Of a stretch of DNA of 64,000 bases, positions 44,839-57,841 are shown in pieces. The DNA is from Owenia fusiformis (taxonomy: Eukaryota > Annelida > Polychaeta > Sabellida > Oweniidae), in NCBI GenBank assembly GCA_903813345.2, contig CAIIXF020000006.1:33081524-33145523 (forward strand), read 5' to 3'. Below the pieces are notes generated by a model. It did no database searches, had not been told where the DNA came from, and was given only the letters and a program-made list of their open reading frames with translations. The stretch's first letter is position 1; every line of letters starts with the position of its first letter. The position numbers and the translations under genes are program-made.

Positions 44839-45303
44839 TTTTTAAAAGGGCAGCCTCTGTAATAACATCTGGGTCTGTAGTGTGTAAAATAAGTCAAATA
44901 ACACACAAAAATTGCAATTAAAAACTCCTATATGATTGAGGATTCAACTACATATTATAAAGAATCCTAAAATACTCAGGAATTTACTGAGATAGTGTGG
45001 GACTGTAGCGGGAGTGTAGCAGTTTTAGTGTAAAATATCAACAAAACATATATTATTTACTTACTTTTCTGTTTTTTATTTAGAGGAGGTCAAACTTTGT
45101 CAGACGAATTTCACTTCTTGCACATTCGCAAAAGAGGTGGGTGCATATTTTAGCCATATTAGGACAATTGTGCGATAGTTAGACTGTGCGATTAAAAATA
45201 GGACCATTTTCCCTACTTGAGGTTCATTAACTTCAAGTAATATATTTTAACTGTGTTCCACTAATGTTTCAAGGTTGTTTCTTGCAGCAGAGGTCCATAT
45301 GAC

Positions 45304-46154
45304 CACCCTATGCAGACAGAGCCTGTGGGAAATATTGGGTGCGGAGAAAATGAGCGGAGGGCAGCGGAGCTAACGGTCATTTTTGAATTTAGATTTGGGA
45401 TATTTCTGAAACTAAGCCGTTTTGCGACTTCAAATATACTAAGATATGTGTATTTGACACCAAATATCAATACAATTGTGAAAATAGTAGCGCAATTCAT
45501 TCTATAGCGACGCAGTGTGCCTTAAACCTTTCCCAGACCTATATATTTTGAAATTATCCTTTTAATACTGAGTCCCCAGCATTCATAAAAAATGGTGTTC
45601 AAGGTACGCTATCTATACAAATTATTTTTGCATCTTGGAAGCCAGGCAGTATCTGTGTGATTTTATAAAAATTCGGAAATTTTTTCAGATATGAGCCCCC
45701 TCTAAATATTGGGTGCAGAGGAGCTCCATAAACGTACCTCCGCACCCAATATTTAGAGGGGGCTCATATCTGAAGAACATTTCCGAATTTTTATAAAATC
45801 ACACAGATACTGCCTGGCTTCCAAGATGCAAAAATAATTTGCATGGGTAGTGTATCTTGAACACAATTTTTTATGAATGCTGGGGACGCAGTATTAAAAG
45901 GATAGTCTCAAAATATATAGGTCTGGGAAATGTTTAAGGCATACTGCGTCGCTATAAAATGAATTGCACTACTATTTTCACAATTTTATTGATATTTGGT
46001 GTCAAATACACATATCTTAGTATATTTGAAGTCCCAAAACGGCTTAGTTTCAGAAATATCCCAATTTTAAATTCAAAAATGACCGTTAGCTCCGCACCCT
46101 CCGCTCATTTGCGTCGCACCCAATATTTCCCACAGGCTCTGTCTGCATAGGGTG
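45304..46154. mobile_element. Near-perfect 851-bp palindromic element
   Basis: Arms of about 410 bp: caccctatgcagacagagcc ... ctctaaatattgggtgc(agag) and, after a short spacer around 45720-45740, the reverse complement gcacccaatatttagaggg ... ggctctgtctgcatagggtg. Arms differ by only a few per cent. A 5-bp duplication atgac flanks it (45299-45303, 46155-46159). Transcripts would form a very long hairpin. Non-coding fold-back transposon. Confidence 0.95.
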
Positions 46155-46454
46155 ATGACATCCCTTTATAATAAAAAGGTAAGGTTCATACCTCAAGAGA
46201 AAATTGTTCAAAGCACTCGAAATATTTATTTAGGCCTTCAAGTCATCATTTGTGGGCATCATGCAAATTCTCCAGTAAAATCTTGAGTGAATTTTATTTT
46301 CAGTGATGCACCCTGAGTAATAGTTTTTAAAATTCCCAGGTGTTTACATCAGATCAACCAATCAGATTGCTCAAAAAGTCGCATATGTGTGTTGGCTTGG
46401 ACATGAACAGAAAACTTCTAGTCCTAGTGTAAAACTTTGATCCGGTGCTGACCT

Positions 46455-46515
46455 TTGGTTCCTGTATGTAAACTTTGACGGGAATCCTTGGCGCACTTGG
46501 GGTATCTTTTTAACC
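46455..46515 (+). repeat. Fragment of the CCCGGG family 5' end
   Basis: tatgtaaactttgacgggaatccttggcgcacttggggtatctttttaac aligns with the first 70 bases of the 33380 member after its terminus. No repeat interior or right end follows. Confidence 0.75.
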
Positions 46516-47471
46516 CGCCCTTTGGTGCTATATTGTGATCAGTTTACAAGGTAGATGAGTGGGAGGGTGGGCAGGCATCCAGATTATTCTTGTCAACAGG
46601 TTTCCAGCTAATCCATTTCAGTGATTCATCAAGGATGTTTCTACCTACGAAAGTTTAGGAAAGATTCATTTTTCGGCATTCTATGTAAATGTTAAGGTGG
46701 CCACTTTGGATTTTCCATCCTAAAATCTTGTCTGTTGGGGCTTGTCTATAAAGTTTACAGTCAAACCATTTCATGGATTCATCTGAAATTTTCAGGGATA
46801 TTTGTATATATGAAAGTTAAAAAACTGCTTAGTTTTTGGGCAGTCTGGGTAAATGTAAAGGCAGCTATTTTGGATATCAATCCCAAAACTTTATTCTGTT
46901 CAAGGGTGTGATTCTTTTCACTATGCGTCTTGTTCATATATAAAAAGAAATTCAAAAATAATAGCATGATTATGCATACAATTTTATCACTAGAGACTTT
47001 TTCCATAAGTCAGCATTGCTTATAATTTATTGCTTAAAATACTTAAAATGATCTAATGTAAATAATTATGAAAATAAAGAGGATATTTGATCTCATTTTA
47101 ATCCTACAATAGTGAAATGTAGGAAAATATAGTTGCCATGTTGAAATGTAAAAAACATGTTAATTAATGTTTTAGGCTGAATACTTGAGTTGATTATTCA
47201 TACAGATTTTTGGCAAATAAATTGACAAATGTGTAACTGTAAATAAAACCATCCAACTGTTTCATCTGACCTGACATTTACTGGGTTATAGAGAACTTTC
47301 AAACAACTTTACTGAGGTTACACTGCACTGGTAAAACATGCAGTATAGCATATGAGCAATGATTTGAAGTGTTCAAAGTATAGATGAAGTTTATTAAAAT
47401 ATAAATTAAAAGCAAGCTTTATGGGATATCATACTTTTGAAAAATACTTACTTTCATTTTATCTCAATATG
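46516..47471. other. No gene recognised
   Basis: AT-rich. A repeated phrase gtctgttgg..cttgtctataaagttt / atttcatggattcatctgaaattttcaggga (46600-46800) suggests a decayed tandem duplication. No exon signal. Confidence 0.4.
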
Positions 47472-47993
47472 CATTGGCGTCGGAAGGGGGAGGGTGTTGG
47501 GGGTGACCACCCCCCCCCCCCCCTTTCCCAATGTTTTTAGATTTGAAACCGAGCCGAGAATTGAAAGCTCTAGAGCTTATTAAAGTCAAAGTGTAATAAT
47601 GACAGAAATGATACTACATGTATGTCAGTATATAGTCTACATCAAGCATAGGAGATCTCATTTCCCATATAATATTTAATTGTGTACCATGTATAGTTTA
47701 TCAGGAACCCATACAGTATGTAAATACTTTGAAGAATAAGTGCAAAATGTATTTTTTAGTAAAAGTCAAAGTTTTCTAGTCTAAGTCAAGTCAAGTTTTC
47801 TAAAAACACAATTTTTTCTTGTTATTTTATTATTGGGAATGTTGTGCTGAGATATGTTCAGAATGCACCAGAGAGGGTCTAAACTCAATCCCCCTAGATT
47901 ACGCTGCACACCTCACATGCGGCATGCTTCATGCACGACCCATCCATACCCAAAAGTCGCCCCCTCCCTTGGCAAACCCTTCTGACGCCCCTG
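47472..47993. mobile_element. TIR element, CATTGGCGTCGGAAGGG end
   Basis: cattggcgtcggaaggg and cccttctgacgcccctg are inverted over about 17 bp, each next to a poly-C/G rich stretch. atatg lies on both sides (47467-47471, 47994-47998). 522 bp, no transposase. Confidence 0.72.
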
Positions 47994-48004
47994 ATATGTT
48001 ATTA

Positions 48005-48110
48005 TCCCACTGAATGAAGTTCAGTAGGGATATAGAAAAGCCATCTGTCTGTACATCTGACTATCTGTCCGATGGATTTGGTTCAAATATATATGAGCCT
48101 ATGCTGTATA
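48005..48110 (-). repeat. Dispersed 3' module copy, reverse orientation
   Basis: ttatcccactgaatgaagttcagtagggatatagaaaagccatctgtctgtacatctgac ... gatttggttcaa. Reverse orientation of the module ending gttcgatgggataata. Confidence 0.82.
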
Positions 48111-49329
48111 GAAACTCTGCTCAAAAAGAGGAAGGAAAACCAAAGAGCTTAAAGATGACCTCATAATTACCTCTCTTTTAGTTTCTGAATATCACACGTC
48201 GATTTGATGATTTTAACGATGTTAACATTCCTCACAAATAACAAGCTATAATATTGGTAGAAATGCCAGGAATTAACATCATATTATTCAAAGCATTTTT
48301 ATAAAATTTTGAATGCACCATTTTGTTTTCATCATCTCTTATGTTATTTGACCAATCAGCAACGATGGTCATCTTTGTATAAATTTCCATTGTAGTTATT
48401 GTCATCTCTGAACCCTAGAATATTCCTTCTTGCTCAAGAGGCAATTTTGAAGATGCTTGATGCGTGCCCTGCATATTATCTGTATGCACTTTGGAAAATC
48501 CATGTAAATGTAGACACGCAATATGAAAGGACATATTTTGAAATCACATTCATGGCAATAATCGTTTTGGACACAAATGATATTACTTTAACCAGCAATC
48601 CTATATCATTCAGTATATAGAAACAATAGCCGCAGATAATGGCAAATAACAAGAAAATATGAAATAGAAATAAATATGACTTAACACTAATACATGTAAT
48701 ACCACAAAAGCTACCTAGGACTCTTAACTAAGGCTTACATGAAGCAAAAAATTGAGCTCTACCAATAAAATTACTTCATTTCCATATAGTGATACTGTCT
48801 AATAAACAAATTTGATCTTCTATGTCCAGTATTTTTTATCCTTTAGCTTTTGGCAGCTATGTCCTGCCATTTTGGAAGAGCCACAAAGTTTGTCAGCATT
48901 TCAAACTGTGCGTCTAGTAGCCGTCTACTAGGCACGCAGTTTGAGGATCACACCGTTAGATCCAAGTTGTATTAATAGACTGATATACCAACTGTTATTT
49001 TGTTTCATTGCTCTAGTTATTTGTGAATGCGATGTCTATGTTTGTATAACTTGCCAGATAAAAACCAAAGGTTCTAAACTGCTAAATGGTTCACATGGAT
49101 TTTATCTAGTTTCTACATATTATTTAATCTTCTAGCTCCCAAGTAACCTTACATACCTGTGTGAGAACATAATGATCATACTGCTCTAGACCCTTGGACA
49201 GACCCTTACACATACACATTTTAGAACATAGGGTATACTTTTTTTATCTCCTTGGAAAACTAAAATACCCATTTAAGAACATTGGGTGTATTTCTGTTAC
49301 ATATTTGAGAACATTGGATATTTGTAGTC
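48111..49329. other. No gene recognised
   Basis: AT-rich with chance ORFs only. 48905-48950 has a local palindrome, aaactgtgcgtctagtag/ctactaggcacgcagttt, a short hairpin of about 17 bp per arm. Confidence 0.45.
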
Positions 49330-49430
49330 CCTTGGATTTTAACTAACAGACAGACAGATGAACGGACGTACGGATGGATGCAGGCTTTCCCTATTTCCCT
49401 CCAAACTTCATTTGATGCGATAATAAAAGA
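49330..49430 (+). repeat. Dispersed 3' module copy
   Basis: cagacagacagatgaacggacgtacggatgg then ctttccctatttccctccaaacttcatttgatgcgataataaa. Confidence 0.83.
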
Positions 49431-50660
49431 ACATGAGCTCACCTGTCTTAGAGAAGATAAATCTGAAGTGAAATTAAAAGATACTAATCATTATTTGAGA
49501 AATACTGACTACATGTGTATATTATCCTTGCCGATATACCGAAAGTGAAAAACGGAAGTCAAATATGATTAGACTCTACTATCAATTTGTATACTATGGT
49601 TAGTATTACTTTTTATGGTCATGGATATACATGTAATTTCAAATTGAGTTTATGCTGTCCTTGGAACCTACATGTGTCTAAGTTTATTTTATCAATGAGA
49701 ATAGACAAGAGTTAGAAAGGAAGTCAAAAGTATGTGGTGCCAATCCAGCAGGCTATAATTCAAAATCAGACAGTTTGAAGACAACAATAATTCTAGTGTC
49801 TTTGCAGTGATTCAATGAAAGAATCTGTATTGCATAGTGAAGATACCGACAAATATTTAAAAAAGCTAATAACATAGGCTTTAAAAAACTCTGAAATCAT
49901 TCCGATGTAACATTGTGAGCGTGGCAAGCGCTGAATTTTTTTGCACCCAGTTAAAAAAAGTCCTGGAGAGATCACTGTAGGCCTGTAACATATAAAAGTA
50001 TAAGTATAAAAAAATGTAAACTGCAAAAGTAGGGCTACTGTAAACATAGACATTATTGGCCCTTGCATATACTCCTTATATGTATTTATAAGTCAATGAG
50101 TTCTGATGTTGAAAATCATTATCAAGTACATGTTAAATATTAAATGGTGCTTCAGAATATGTTGGGGTACAGTCGAGGTTAAGGTGAGTGTTAAACAGTT
50201 ACCATAGAGACAGGGTGGAGTTCAATTGCAAATATATACATATTAAGATAAAATTGACTTCCTCAATTATTCTCAATGACTAGGTTGATAAATTACAGTT
50301 TGCTTGTTTACTTTAAGTAAATGTAATCTTCATCAGATTAAAGTTTCAATTTCAGATTAAAGGTAATAAGTTATAAATTCTGTTTAATTTCCTTCATTTC
50401 CACACATAACAGCAGAAATTATAAAGCAGGAGAAGTTCAGCCATGTTATTTTTGTAAAGAAATGTTTATTATTGTTAGACTCTAATTGCAGATGGGATAT
50501 AATAGAAAATGCACACTTTTGGCCTGAGATAAACCCCAATCCTGATAATTCATGATGAGGTTGAGTTAAATCAGATAGGCTATGAATTTTTTCACCAGAG
50601 TACAGTGGTGTGTCAATCTGACCAGCTTGCTGATTGAAGTGATTCATCGGCTCTTATGTG
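49431..50660. other. No gene recognised
   Basis: AT-rich, no exon or element recognised. Confidence 0.4.
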
Positions 50661-50662
50661 TA

Positions 50663-51716
50663 CAGGGTGATCAATAAATAAGGTAAAAGTATCTGGCATT
50701 TTGTAAATATTTGTCCAAACATCCTGAAATTTGGTCAGAATATACCTTGTACATTTCTAAATTAAAACATATTAATATATAACTTCTGCCATCTAATTGG
50801 TTAATATTATAGTTACTATGGCAACTGGAGTCGGGGGTACCCGGGGCAATTTCATTGCGTCCAATTTGAACAAAAAAATGATAAAAAGCACATCTTTTTC
50901 AAACTGAAAAGAAATAAACCTGGGTGTCAGCATTAATTGTTTTAATACTTTGTTTACACTGCTACATATTTTCTTGCGAATTTGATGTTTGATGTCACGG
51001 AAAAGATTAATATATAATGAAAACTGATGTGATCATAGAAAGTCTATGACACAGGTCAATGATGAAAAACAATACCTACAGAAAAGATTTGATGAGAGAA
51101 AAGAGGAAGAAGCTTAGACTAAGAGGCCTGCAAAACGTTTCACATTGCACTGGGATAATGCTCCATCTCACAATGCTATTCTCATGGTACAAACCATTGA
51201 AGCACTGGGTTTCCCACTCTTAGGTCATGTACTATACTCTCCTGACTTGTCCCCTTATGATTTTACCGCCATGGTGAGCTGACGAGAGAGTTGAGAGAGT
51301 TTCTCATGGGATGACTTGAAGCCAGCTGTCTTGGAAATTTGCAGGCTATGGGAAAATGGTTTAAAAGGTGTTCAAAGACTGGAGTAGAAGACATGATCTA
51401 TATGCTAAAAACAAAGGACATTAAGTAGCAGTTGTGAAGTATGAAATAAGAATACGATATGCCATTTTAATTGTGATTTGAAATATATAGTATCAAAAGT
51501 GTTTCGACTGAAAATTTAGTTTTTTGATAGTTGCCCCGGGTCTTTATGCTTTCTGTTGCTATGGCAACTATAACTTCAACCAATCACATCACTTTGATCT
51601 GTAACTTAATATATCAATTCAATAATGTTTGAACATTATTCTGTACTAATTTTATGAGGATTGGGTAAAATCTGAAGAAATGCCAGATACTTTTACCTTA
51701 TTTATTGATCACCCTG
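50663..51716. mobile_element. Second mariner-like outer element
   Basis: cagggtgatcaataaataag-gtaaaagtatctggcatt is inverted at the other end, bounded by TA (50661-50662, 51717-51718). Arms remain recognisable for about 170 bp (atctaattggttaa...tatagttactatggcaact / agttgctatggcaactataact). 1054 bp. Confidence 0.93.
50839..51541 (+). pseudogene. Inner mariner unit with transposase catalytic core remnant
   Basis: Inner termini acccggggcaa(t/c)t are inverted. The plus strand at about 51145-51280 reads LHWDNAPSHNAILMVQTIEA then LGFPLLGHVLYSPDLSPYDF, the mariner block with the second Asp (WDN) and the third Asp (PYD) 34 residues later, i.e. D34D. The N-terminal DNA-binding part is not intact. 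Inactive. Confidence 0.88.
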
Positions 51717-51895
51717 TAAACATGAATCAGTTCAGACATATATGAAAAATGGTGAAATGAAAATAGAGTTCTGTGATTCAAATAGCCCATCTCATATTAG
51801 TTGCTGAATCATTATAAGCTAAAGCAGATAGCTATGGCATTATTTTTGCTTCTTTATTCATTAAATTCAAATATATTCGATATATAAAACATTCA

Positions 51896-52680
51896 TATTC
51901 GCTAAATCATTTTTCCATTCGGTAAAAACGTTTATATGTTTGTTACAGCAAATTAAGTTTTCAAAATAGCCAATCACTTAATACTATGTGCATTAAATTA
52001 CATATTTCATTTGTTAAATGATATTTTTTTGCGTAAATTGTTATGGTATTCCTAAGAGTAACACATTATATGCACAATATTGAATTGCTATTTGACCCTA
52101 CCGAAATAAGTTTGCCTATATTTACCAAATGGTTTATTTTTCTATGACATAGTTAATGCATTTTACCGAAAGCTAATTTGCTATTTACCGAAAGCTAATT
52201 TGCTATTTACCGAATGCAATAAAGTAATATTCGATAACTTGCGTTGTTGTTCGATATTTTGTCACGTGACTTCGAGATTTGCAAAATGGCCGCGCGGCTA
52301 TTCTACATCGTACAAATATATCACGTGACTGAAAGTCTCGTAAATTATCGAAAAATAACGAAATTTATCGAATGTGGCATTCGGTATTTACCGAATATAA
52401 ATAATTTAAATACCGAATGTGCAAATAATTAATTGAATTATACGTGCGTTAAGGAAAACAAATTGATTCGCTGCATCACACAAATACATGTATATATATC
52501 AAATGTGAATGTCAATACAAAGAACAAGTGAAACTATTTAGGGAATATAAATTGTATAGATTATTACATTTGATAAAATAAAAAAACATTCGATAGATTG
52601 GGTAAAGGTTTGGTAAATTGTTTCTTTTATTTGGTATTTATGGAATATTAATGTACCGAATAAAGAAGCAGTTTAAACAC
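51896..52680. repeat. Cluster of TTTACCGAA / TTCGGTAA motifs
   Basis: The motif (t)taccgaa or its complement occurs many times (for example 51917, 52097, 52163, 52187, 52207, 52380-52420, 52655), with a duplicated tttaccgaaagctaatttgcta. Two tcacgtgac sites flank aaaatggccgcgcgg (52260-52330). Probably a decayed element or MITE with subterminal motif arrays; ends not found. Confidence 0.55.
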
Positions 52681-54159
52681 CATAGATAGCAACCTCTTTC
52701 CAATATCATTTGTTTTACAAACTACAAACCAAGACCTATATATTTTATATCTCTTGCTCACATGATGTTACAAATGCAATCACTCACAACACAGAAAATG
52801 TGTACCAGTACCGTACGTTTAGTGAATTTTGGAACTTTATAAGGGATAATGTACCTAAGAACCTCGGTAGAAGATATGGAATACATCCGTTATGTTGAGT
52901 TGACTTTGGATACAGCATTTATCCCTTGGGAATTATTGTGTATCTCCCAAGGGACCGCATATTGCCCTTGAGATAAACCCTCTATCCAAAACTTCCCAGT
53001 ATAACCCTTATATATTTCAGTGAGGTATGTACCCTCAAAAATATATAGATATCCAACGATCACATCATTCAATATTTGTATGATATTACTTCATTCTAAT
53101 ATCATTTTAAGCCACCAGTCTTTGTTTTGAGATTTAAAATCAATAATGACTCATTTATTAACGATTCAGGAGTTATTGGTGAATTTCATGCTTGCACAAA
53201 GATATAGCACACTCATGTCATTGTGACATTGGAAAACCTGTCTTGGTGCCTCAGCACATGTCATCTACTGAGATTATAAACCAGGCTCATGCCTCAACAG
53301 TTTAAGGTAGTTCTTCATTGGCAATAATAAGTGGCTCTATGCTAGGAGCAATAATTTGGTGAGTGTACAGCTTTAGGACATATAAATTTTGTGATATTAC
53401 ACCTTTGAAAAATAGGTTTGTTTTTTTCAGTGTGCAAAAATTCAAAGTCCTGTCATTCAGTTTTGAAATGTTTACAGCCTCTCAATCTCCTACTCTCCTA
53501 TTCCCTAACATAGGAAATAAAAATATTTTTTAGCTTAAAGTAAAAGAAAAGTTGTGAAACCAACTTTTTTGTTTGATTATGAAGCATAATTATGTCATAG
53601 TCATTTTAATATAAAAATATATACACTTTATCATAAGTCATTTTTAGATGTACAACCACCTTAATCAGAGTATATGCTGAATTGACAGATGTTTAATGTG
53701 CATTATTACAATAGAAATAATTCTGTGGTCGATTTGAGGTAAAGATCAAAATGAATCAAAGGAAATGTTTCTGATATACCCAGAAATATTATACATGTAC
53801 TCATATTTCTTTCTATTTAGGGGAGTGCCTGTTCTCATACTAAACTATTATATTATTGTATACTATTAGTGTATTATTTCCCTGTGAATAACTCACAGAA
53901 ATGTAATTGATATGAAATTTGAATTGATATAAAATTTGAATTAAATCTATCAACTGAGTTATCAAAGATAAAAAATAAGAAAATTGTAGCCATTTGAATA
54001 TTTAGAATTTAATAGAGTATGATGCTTCTCAAGCCCTCCAGACCATTATAAAATATATCTGTTAAGTATATTTTGATAATAAAACAGTAATCTTATAAAG
54101 GATTAAAACAAATATTATACCAAGAAATTAATTTCATTCAGAGGTCTTGAAGAATCAGT
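52681..54159. other. No gene recognised
   Basis: AT-rich. 52915-53020 (cccttgggaa...ctcccaagggaccgcatat..cccttgagataaaccctctatccaaaac) resembles the 58100-58250 fold-back and is probably a fragment of the same family. Confidence 0.45.
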
Positions 54160-54265
54160 TGAGTTTGAACTCAATCTGTCGACCAGTATTGGCATTATCA
54201 CCCGCACTGATATACAAACAGATGGCTTTTCCTTATCCCTACCCAAACTTTGTTCTGTTAGATAA
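54160..54265 (+). repeat. Dispersed 3' module copy, decayed
   Basis: gagtttgaactcaatctgtcgaccagtattgg ... cagatggcttttccttatccctacccaaactttgttctgttagataat. Confidence 0.7.
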
Positions 54266-55520
54266 TTACCCAGTCCTCATATTATTGTTTGCTAGTGGTA
54301 AGATTTTTGTTCAAAATATATAGGCAGTTTTATTGTTATGTACTACTTATTAGACCAATTGTGAATATATAAACATTCACAACATCTCTTAATTTGATGC
54401 ATTCCTGAAAGTTAGATTAGATCTCATCAGTAGATTTCTAGAAAACAAAATTCAAGCTTACAAGTTTTCAGAGGCGCTTTTGATGAAGCATCTCAAAAAT
54501 GCCACATGATAATGTTTGCTAAAATACATGTAATTGAATAGTTGTTCACTTATTCATGTGGCTCAGTGATTAATACGAACAGTATTCATTGTTTACTTTT
54601 TATCATTCATATGAAAGTTAGACTGACCCTCTGACTTATTTTGAGTGTATGAAAGTATTTTTGTATCCCATTAAAAGTTACTGTTTAAATCAAGTTAACA
54701 GGCATTTGGCATTGTGAATGTATTTTCTAAAAAGCTTTCGTTTTGTTGACTTATAATATTTTTTACACCCCAAGCCTTTGTCACTAAACTTTAAAATGTG
54801 CTATTTATTCATATTTGGTATTATAGTTTTCACCAAGAACATTTGGAATGGCGTGCTGCTTCCTATGGGCATAAGACTCTGCCAATCCCTGTGTCACATT
54901 TGCTCAGATTTTAAATCCAGCATATGGTATGGCTGTTCAAGTATTTTGTTCAAGACTGAATGAAATTGGAATTCGCTATTGCTTAGAGAACTCTTCAAAC
55001 TATGAAACTCCTAAATCGCCACCCGGCAAATGCTTATCTGATATCTGCAAATAATTAAATCAAGGGTAGGCTACATGTAGATCGTAAATATTACATTGTG
55101 ACATAAAAATAGATTCATGAATATATACTGTTTGTTGGGATTTGCTACTCTATGGATTTGCTGATTTCTCGTTAAGTATGTATTTGAAAAGCCCATGTAG
55201 CCAGATCTGAAGATATTGATTTGTACAAAATCAACTGGTTTAATATTCTAAGTTAAGGTCGTGCATTATGTGAAATGAATTCATTTGCTATGCAGAGATT
55301 TAAATATATGAAAGGTTAATGAAACAGCTTGCAGATAGAGATGGCAATGTTTTTATCATTTTAATCATTTTTATAATAACCCTGGCCCACAGAAGTCCAT
55401 TACCATCTCTGTAAGCCAATGTGATTTACTGAGATATTACTGATAAACATTGCCATTTCTTTAAGCTGAAGTGATTACTGATGTTGTGATTAACATGTTG
55501 TCTTTGCTAGCCCTAGTGAT
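54266..55520. other. No gene recognised; decayed repeats near the end
   Basis: From about 55395 the sequence holds longer, decayed relatives of the following array (gccaatgtgatttactgagatattactgataaacattgccatttctttaagc), suggesting the 24-bp array grew out of an older ~50-bp repeat. Confidence 0.5.
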
Positions 55521-57057
55521 TTCTTAGGGGATAGCCATTGTCAGTTCTTAGTGGATAGCCAATGTCAGTTCTTAGGGGATAGCCATTGTCATTTCTTAGG
55601 GGATAGCCATTGTCATTTCTTAGGGGATAGCCATTGTCATTTCTTAGGAGATAGCCATTGTCATTTCTTAGGGGATAGCCATTTCTTAGGGAATAGCCAT
55701 TGTCATTTCTTAGGGGATAGCCATTGTCAGTTCTTAGTGGATAGCCATTGTCAGTTCTTAGGGGATAGCCATTGTCATTTCTTAGGGGATAGCCATTGTC
55801 AGTTCTTAGGGGATAGCCATTGTCATTTCTTAGGGGATAGCAATTGTCAGTTCTTAGGGGATGGCCATTGTCAGTTCTTAGGGGATAGCCATTGTCATTT
55901 CTTAGGGGATAGCTATTGTCATTTCTTAGGGGATAGCCATTGTCATTTCTTAGGGGATAGCCATTGTCAGTTCTTAGGGGATAGCCATTGTCATTTCTTA
56001 GGGGATAGCCATTGTCATTTCTTAGGGGATAGCCATTGTCATTTCTTAGGGGATAGCCATTGTCAGTTCTTAGGGGATAGCCATTGTCATTTCTTAGGGG
56101 ATAGCCATTGTCAGTTCTTAGGGGATGGCCATTGTCAGTTCTTAGGGTTTAGCCATTGTCAGTTCTTAGGGGATAACCATTGTCATTTCTTAGGGGATAG
56201 CCATTGTCATTTCTTAGGGGATAGCCATTGTCAGTTCTTAGGGGATAGCCATCGTCATTTCTTAGGGGATAGCCATTGTCAGTTCTTAGGGGATAGCCAT
56301 TGTCAGTTCTTAGGGGATGGCCATTGTCAGTTCTTAGGGGATAGCCATTGTCAGTTCTTAGGGGATAGCCATTGTCATTTCTTAGGGGATAGCCATTGTC
56401 ATTTCTTAGGGGATAGCCATTGTCAGTTCTTAGGGGATAGCCATTGTCATTTCTTAGGGGATAGCCATTGTCATTTCTTAGGGGATAGCCATTGTCATTT
56501 CTTAGGGGATAGCCATTGTCAGTTCTTAGGGGATAGCCATTGTCATTTCTTAGGGGATAGCCATTGTCAGTTCTGAGGGGATGGCCATTGTCATTTCTTA
56601 GGGGATAGCCATTGTCAGTTCTTAGGGGATAGCCATTGTCAGTTCTTAGGGGATGGCCATTGTCAGTTCTTAGGGGATAGCCATTGTCAGTTCTTAGGGG
56701 ATAGCCATTGTCATTTCTTAGGGGATAGCCATTGTCATTTCTTAGGGGATAGCCATTGTCATTTCTTAGGGGATAGCCATTGTCATTTCTTAGGGGATAG
56801 CCATTGTCAGTTCTTAGGTTATAGCCATTGTCATTTCTTAGGGGATAGCCATTGTCAGTTCTTAGGGGATGGCCATTGTCAGTTCTTAGGGGATAGCCAT
56901 TGTCAGTTCTTAGGGGATAGCCATTGTCAGTTCTTAGGGGATAGCCATTGTCATTTCTTAGGGGATAGCCATTGTCATTTCTTAGGGGATGGCCATTGTC
57001 AGTTCTTAGGGGATAGCCATTGTCATTTCTTAGGGGATAGCTATTGTCAGTTCTTAG
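55521..57057. repeat. 24-bp tandem array, about 64 copies, two interspersed variants
   Basis: Unit ttaggggatagccattgtca(g/t)ttc. Almost every unit is exactly 24 bp; one near 55680 is shortened to 15 bp. Two forms alternate irregularly, gtcagttc and gtcatttc; a linked variant atggcc occurs almost only with the cag form. Because 24 is divisible by 3 an artificial 341-codon frame of GDSHC(H/Q)FL runs from 55551 to 56576 and ends at a single tga. There is no start context, splice site or codon-position bias, so I do not call it a gene. Confidence 0.96.
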
Positions 57058-57841
57058 AGCTAAGTTGATTAACTAAGGTGATAGATATTGCAAAACAAGC
57101 CAAAGTGATGATTTAGGAGAGAAATTGTCATATCTGCAAGATAAGGTGATCTCTTAGGTGACAAACATTGCCAATGTGATTACTAAGGTGTTAAACATTA
57201 TTTCTGCAAGCCAAAACGATTCTTGCACTGCTAACTCTACAAGTCAGAAAGAAGATACTGCACTTAATTAATTTGGTGGATCCGTCAAATTGTTAAAGTC
57301 TGCCAAATTAAGTCGCCACCTAATTCTCAGGGATTTGCACTGCACAAAATTGACCACATTTTCCAGTTGAATATTTTCTTTCAAAAGGAGTTGGGTAAAC
57401 AAGGCCATTTTAAGCCCCACCTGATTTTCAAGTTTTCTCTTTATTTTATTAATCTATGTGATATATGTGTTTCAAAAATGTATGAAAATTTAGGTCAAGG
57501 TCATATTCCCCAGGTCAAGGTCAAATTAAAAAAATTCATTATTTTCTACCAAAATATACCTTTTTGGTTAAAATATCACAAATATCTGTAGGAATTTAGT
57601 CTCATAGAGGTTGGAATTACAATATATAGTAAATTGGCAATTTGCCAATAATGAGATATTTATATTAATATATTCCGCCCTTCCCACGCAACACTGAAAG
57701 AGAACAAAAGTACCTAAAATAATGAAAATACTTTATTATTTTTAATTCATTTAAATTCAGAATGTACATTTCATGATTTTCCTCTGCCAATATCATATTT
57801 TCCCTCAGGATAAAATTCATATTCCATCCCTCCCATTATAT

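Noticed and set aside
52244-52432. Small ORF at the paired CACGTG/YY1-like core, considered as a gene start
   Set aside because: The peptide has no recognisable features and the region is a motif-array repeat; kept only as a finding about the motifs.
55551-56576. 341-codon open frame GDSHC(H/Q)FL, apparently a Cys/His repeat protein
   Set aside because: It is the translation of a 24-bp satellite whose unit length is a multiple of three; variants fall at positions regardless of codon logic, and there is no start context or splice signal.
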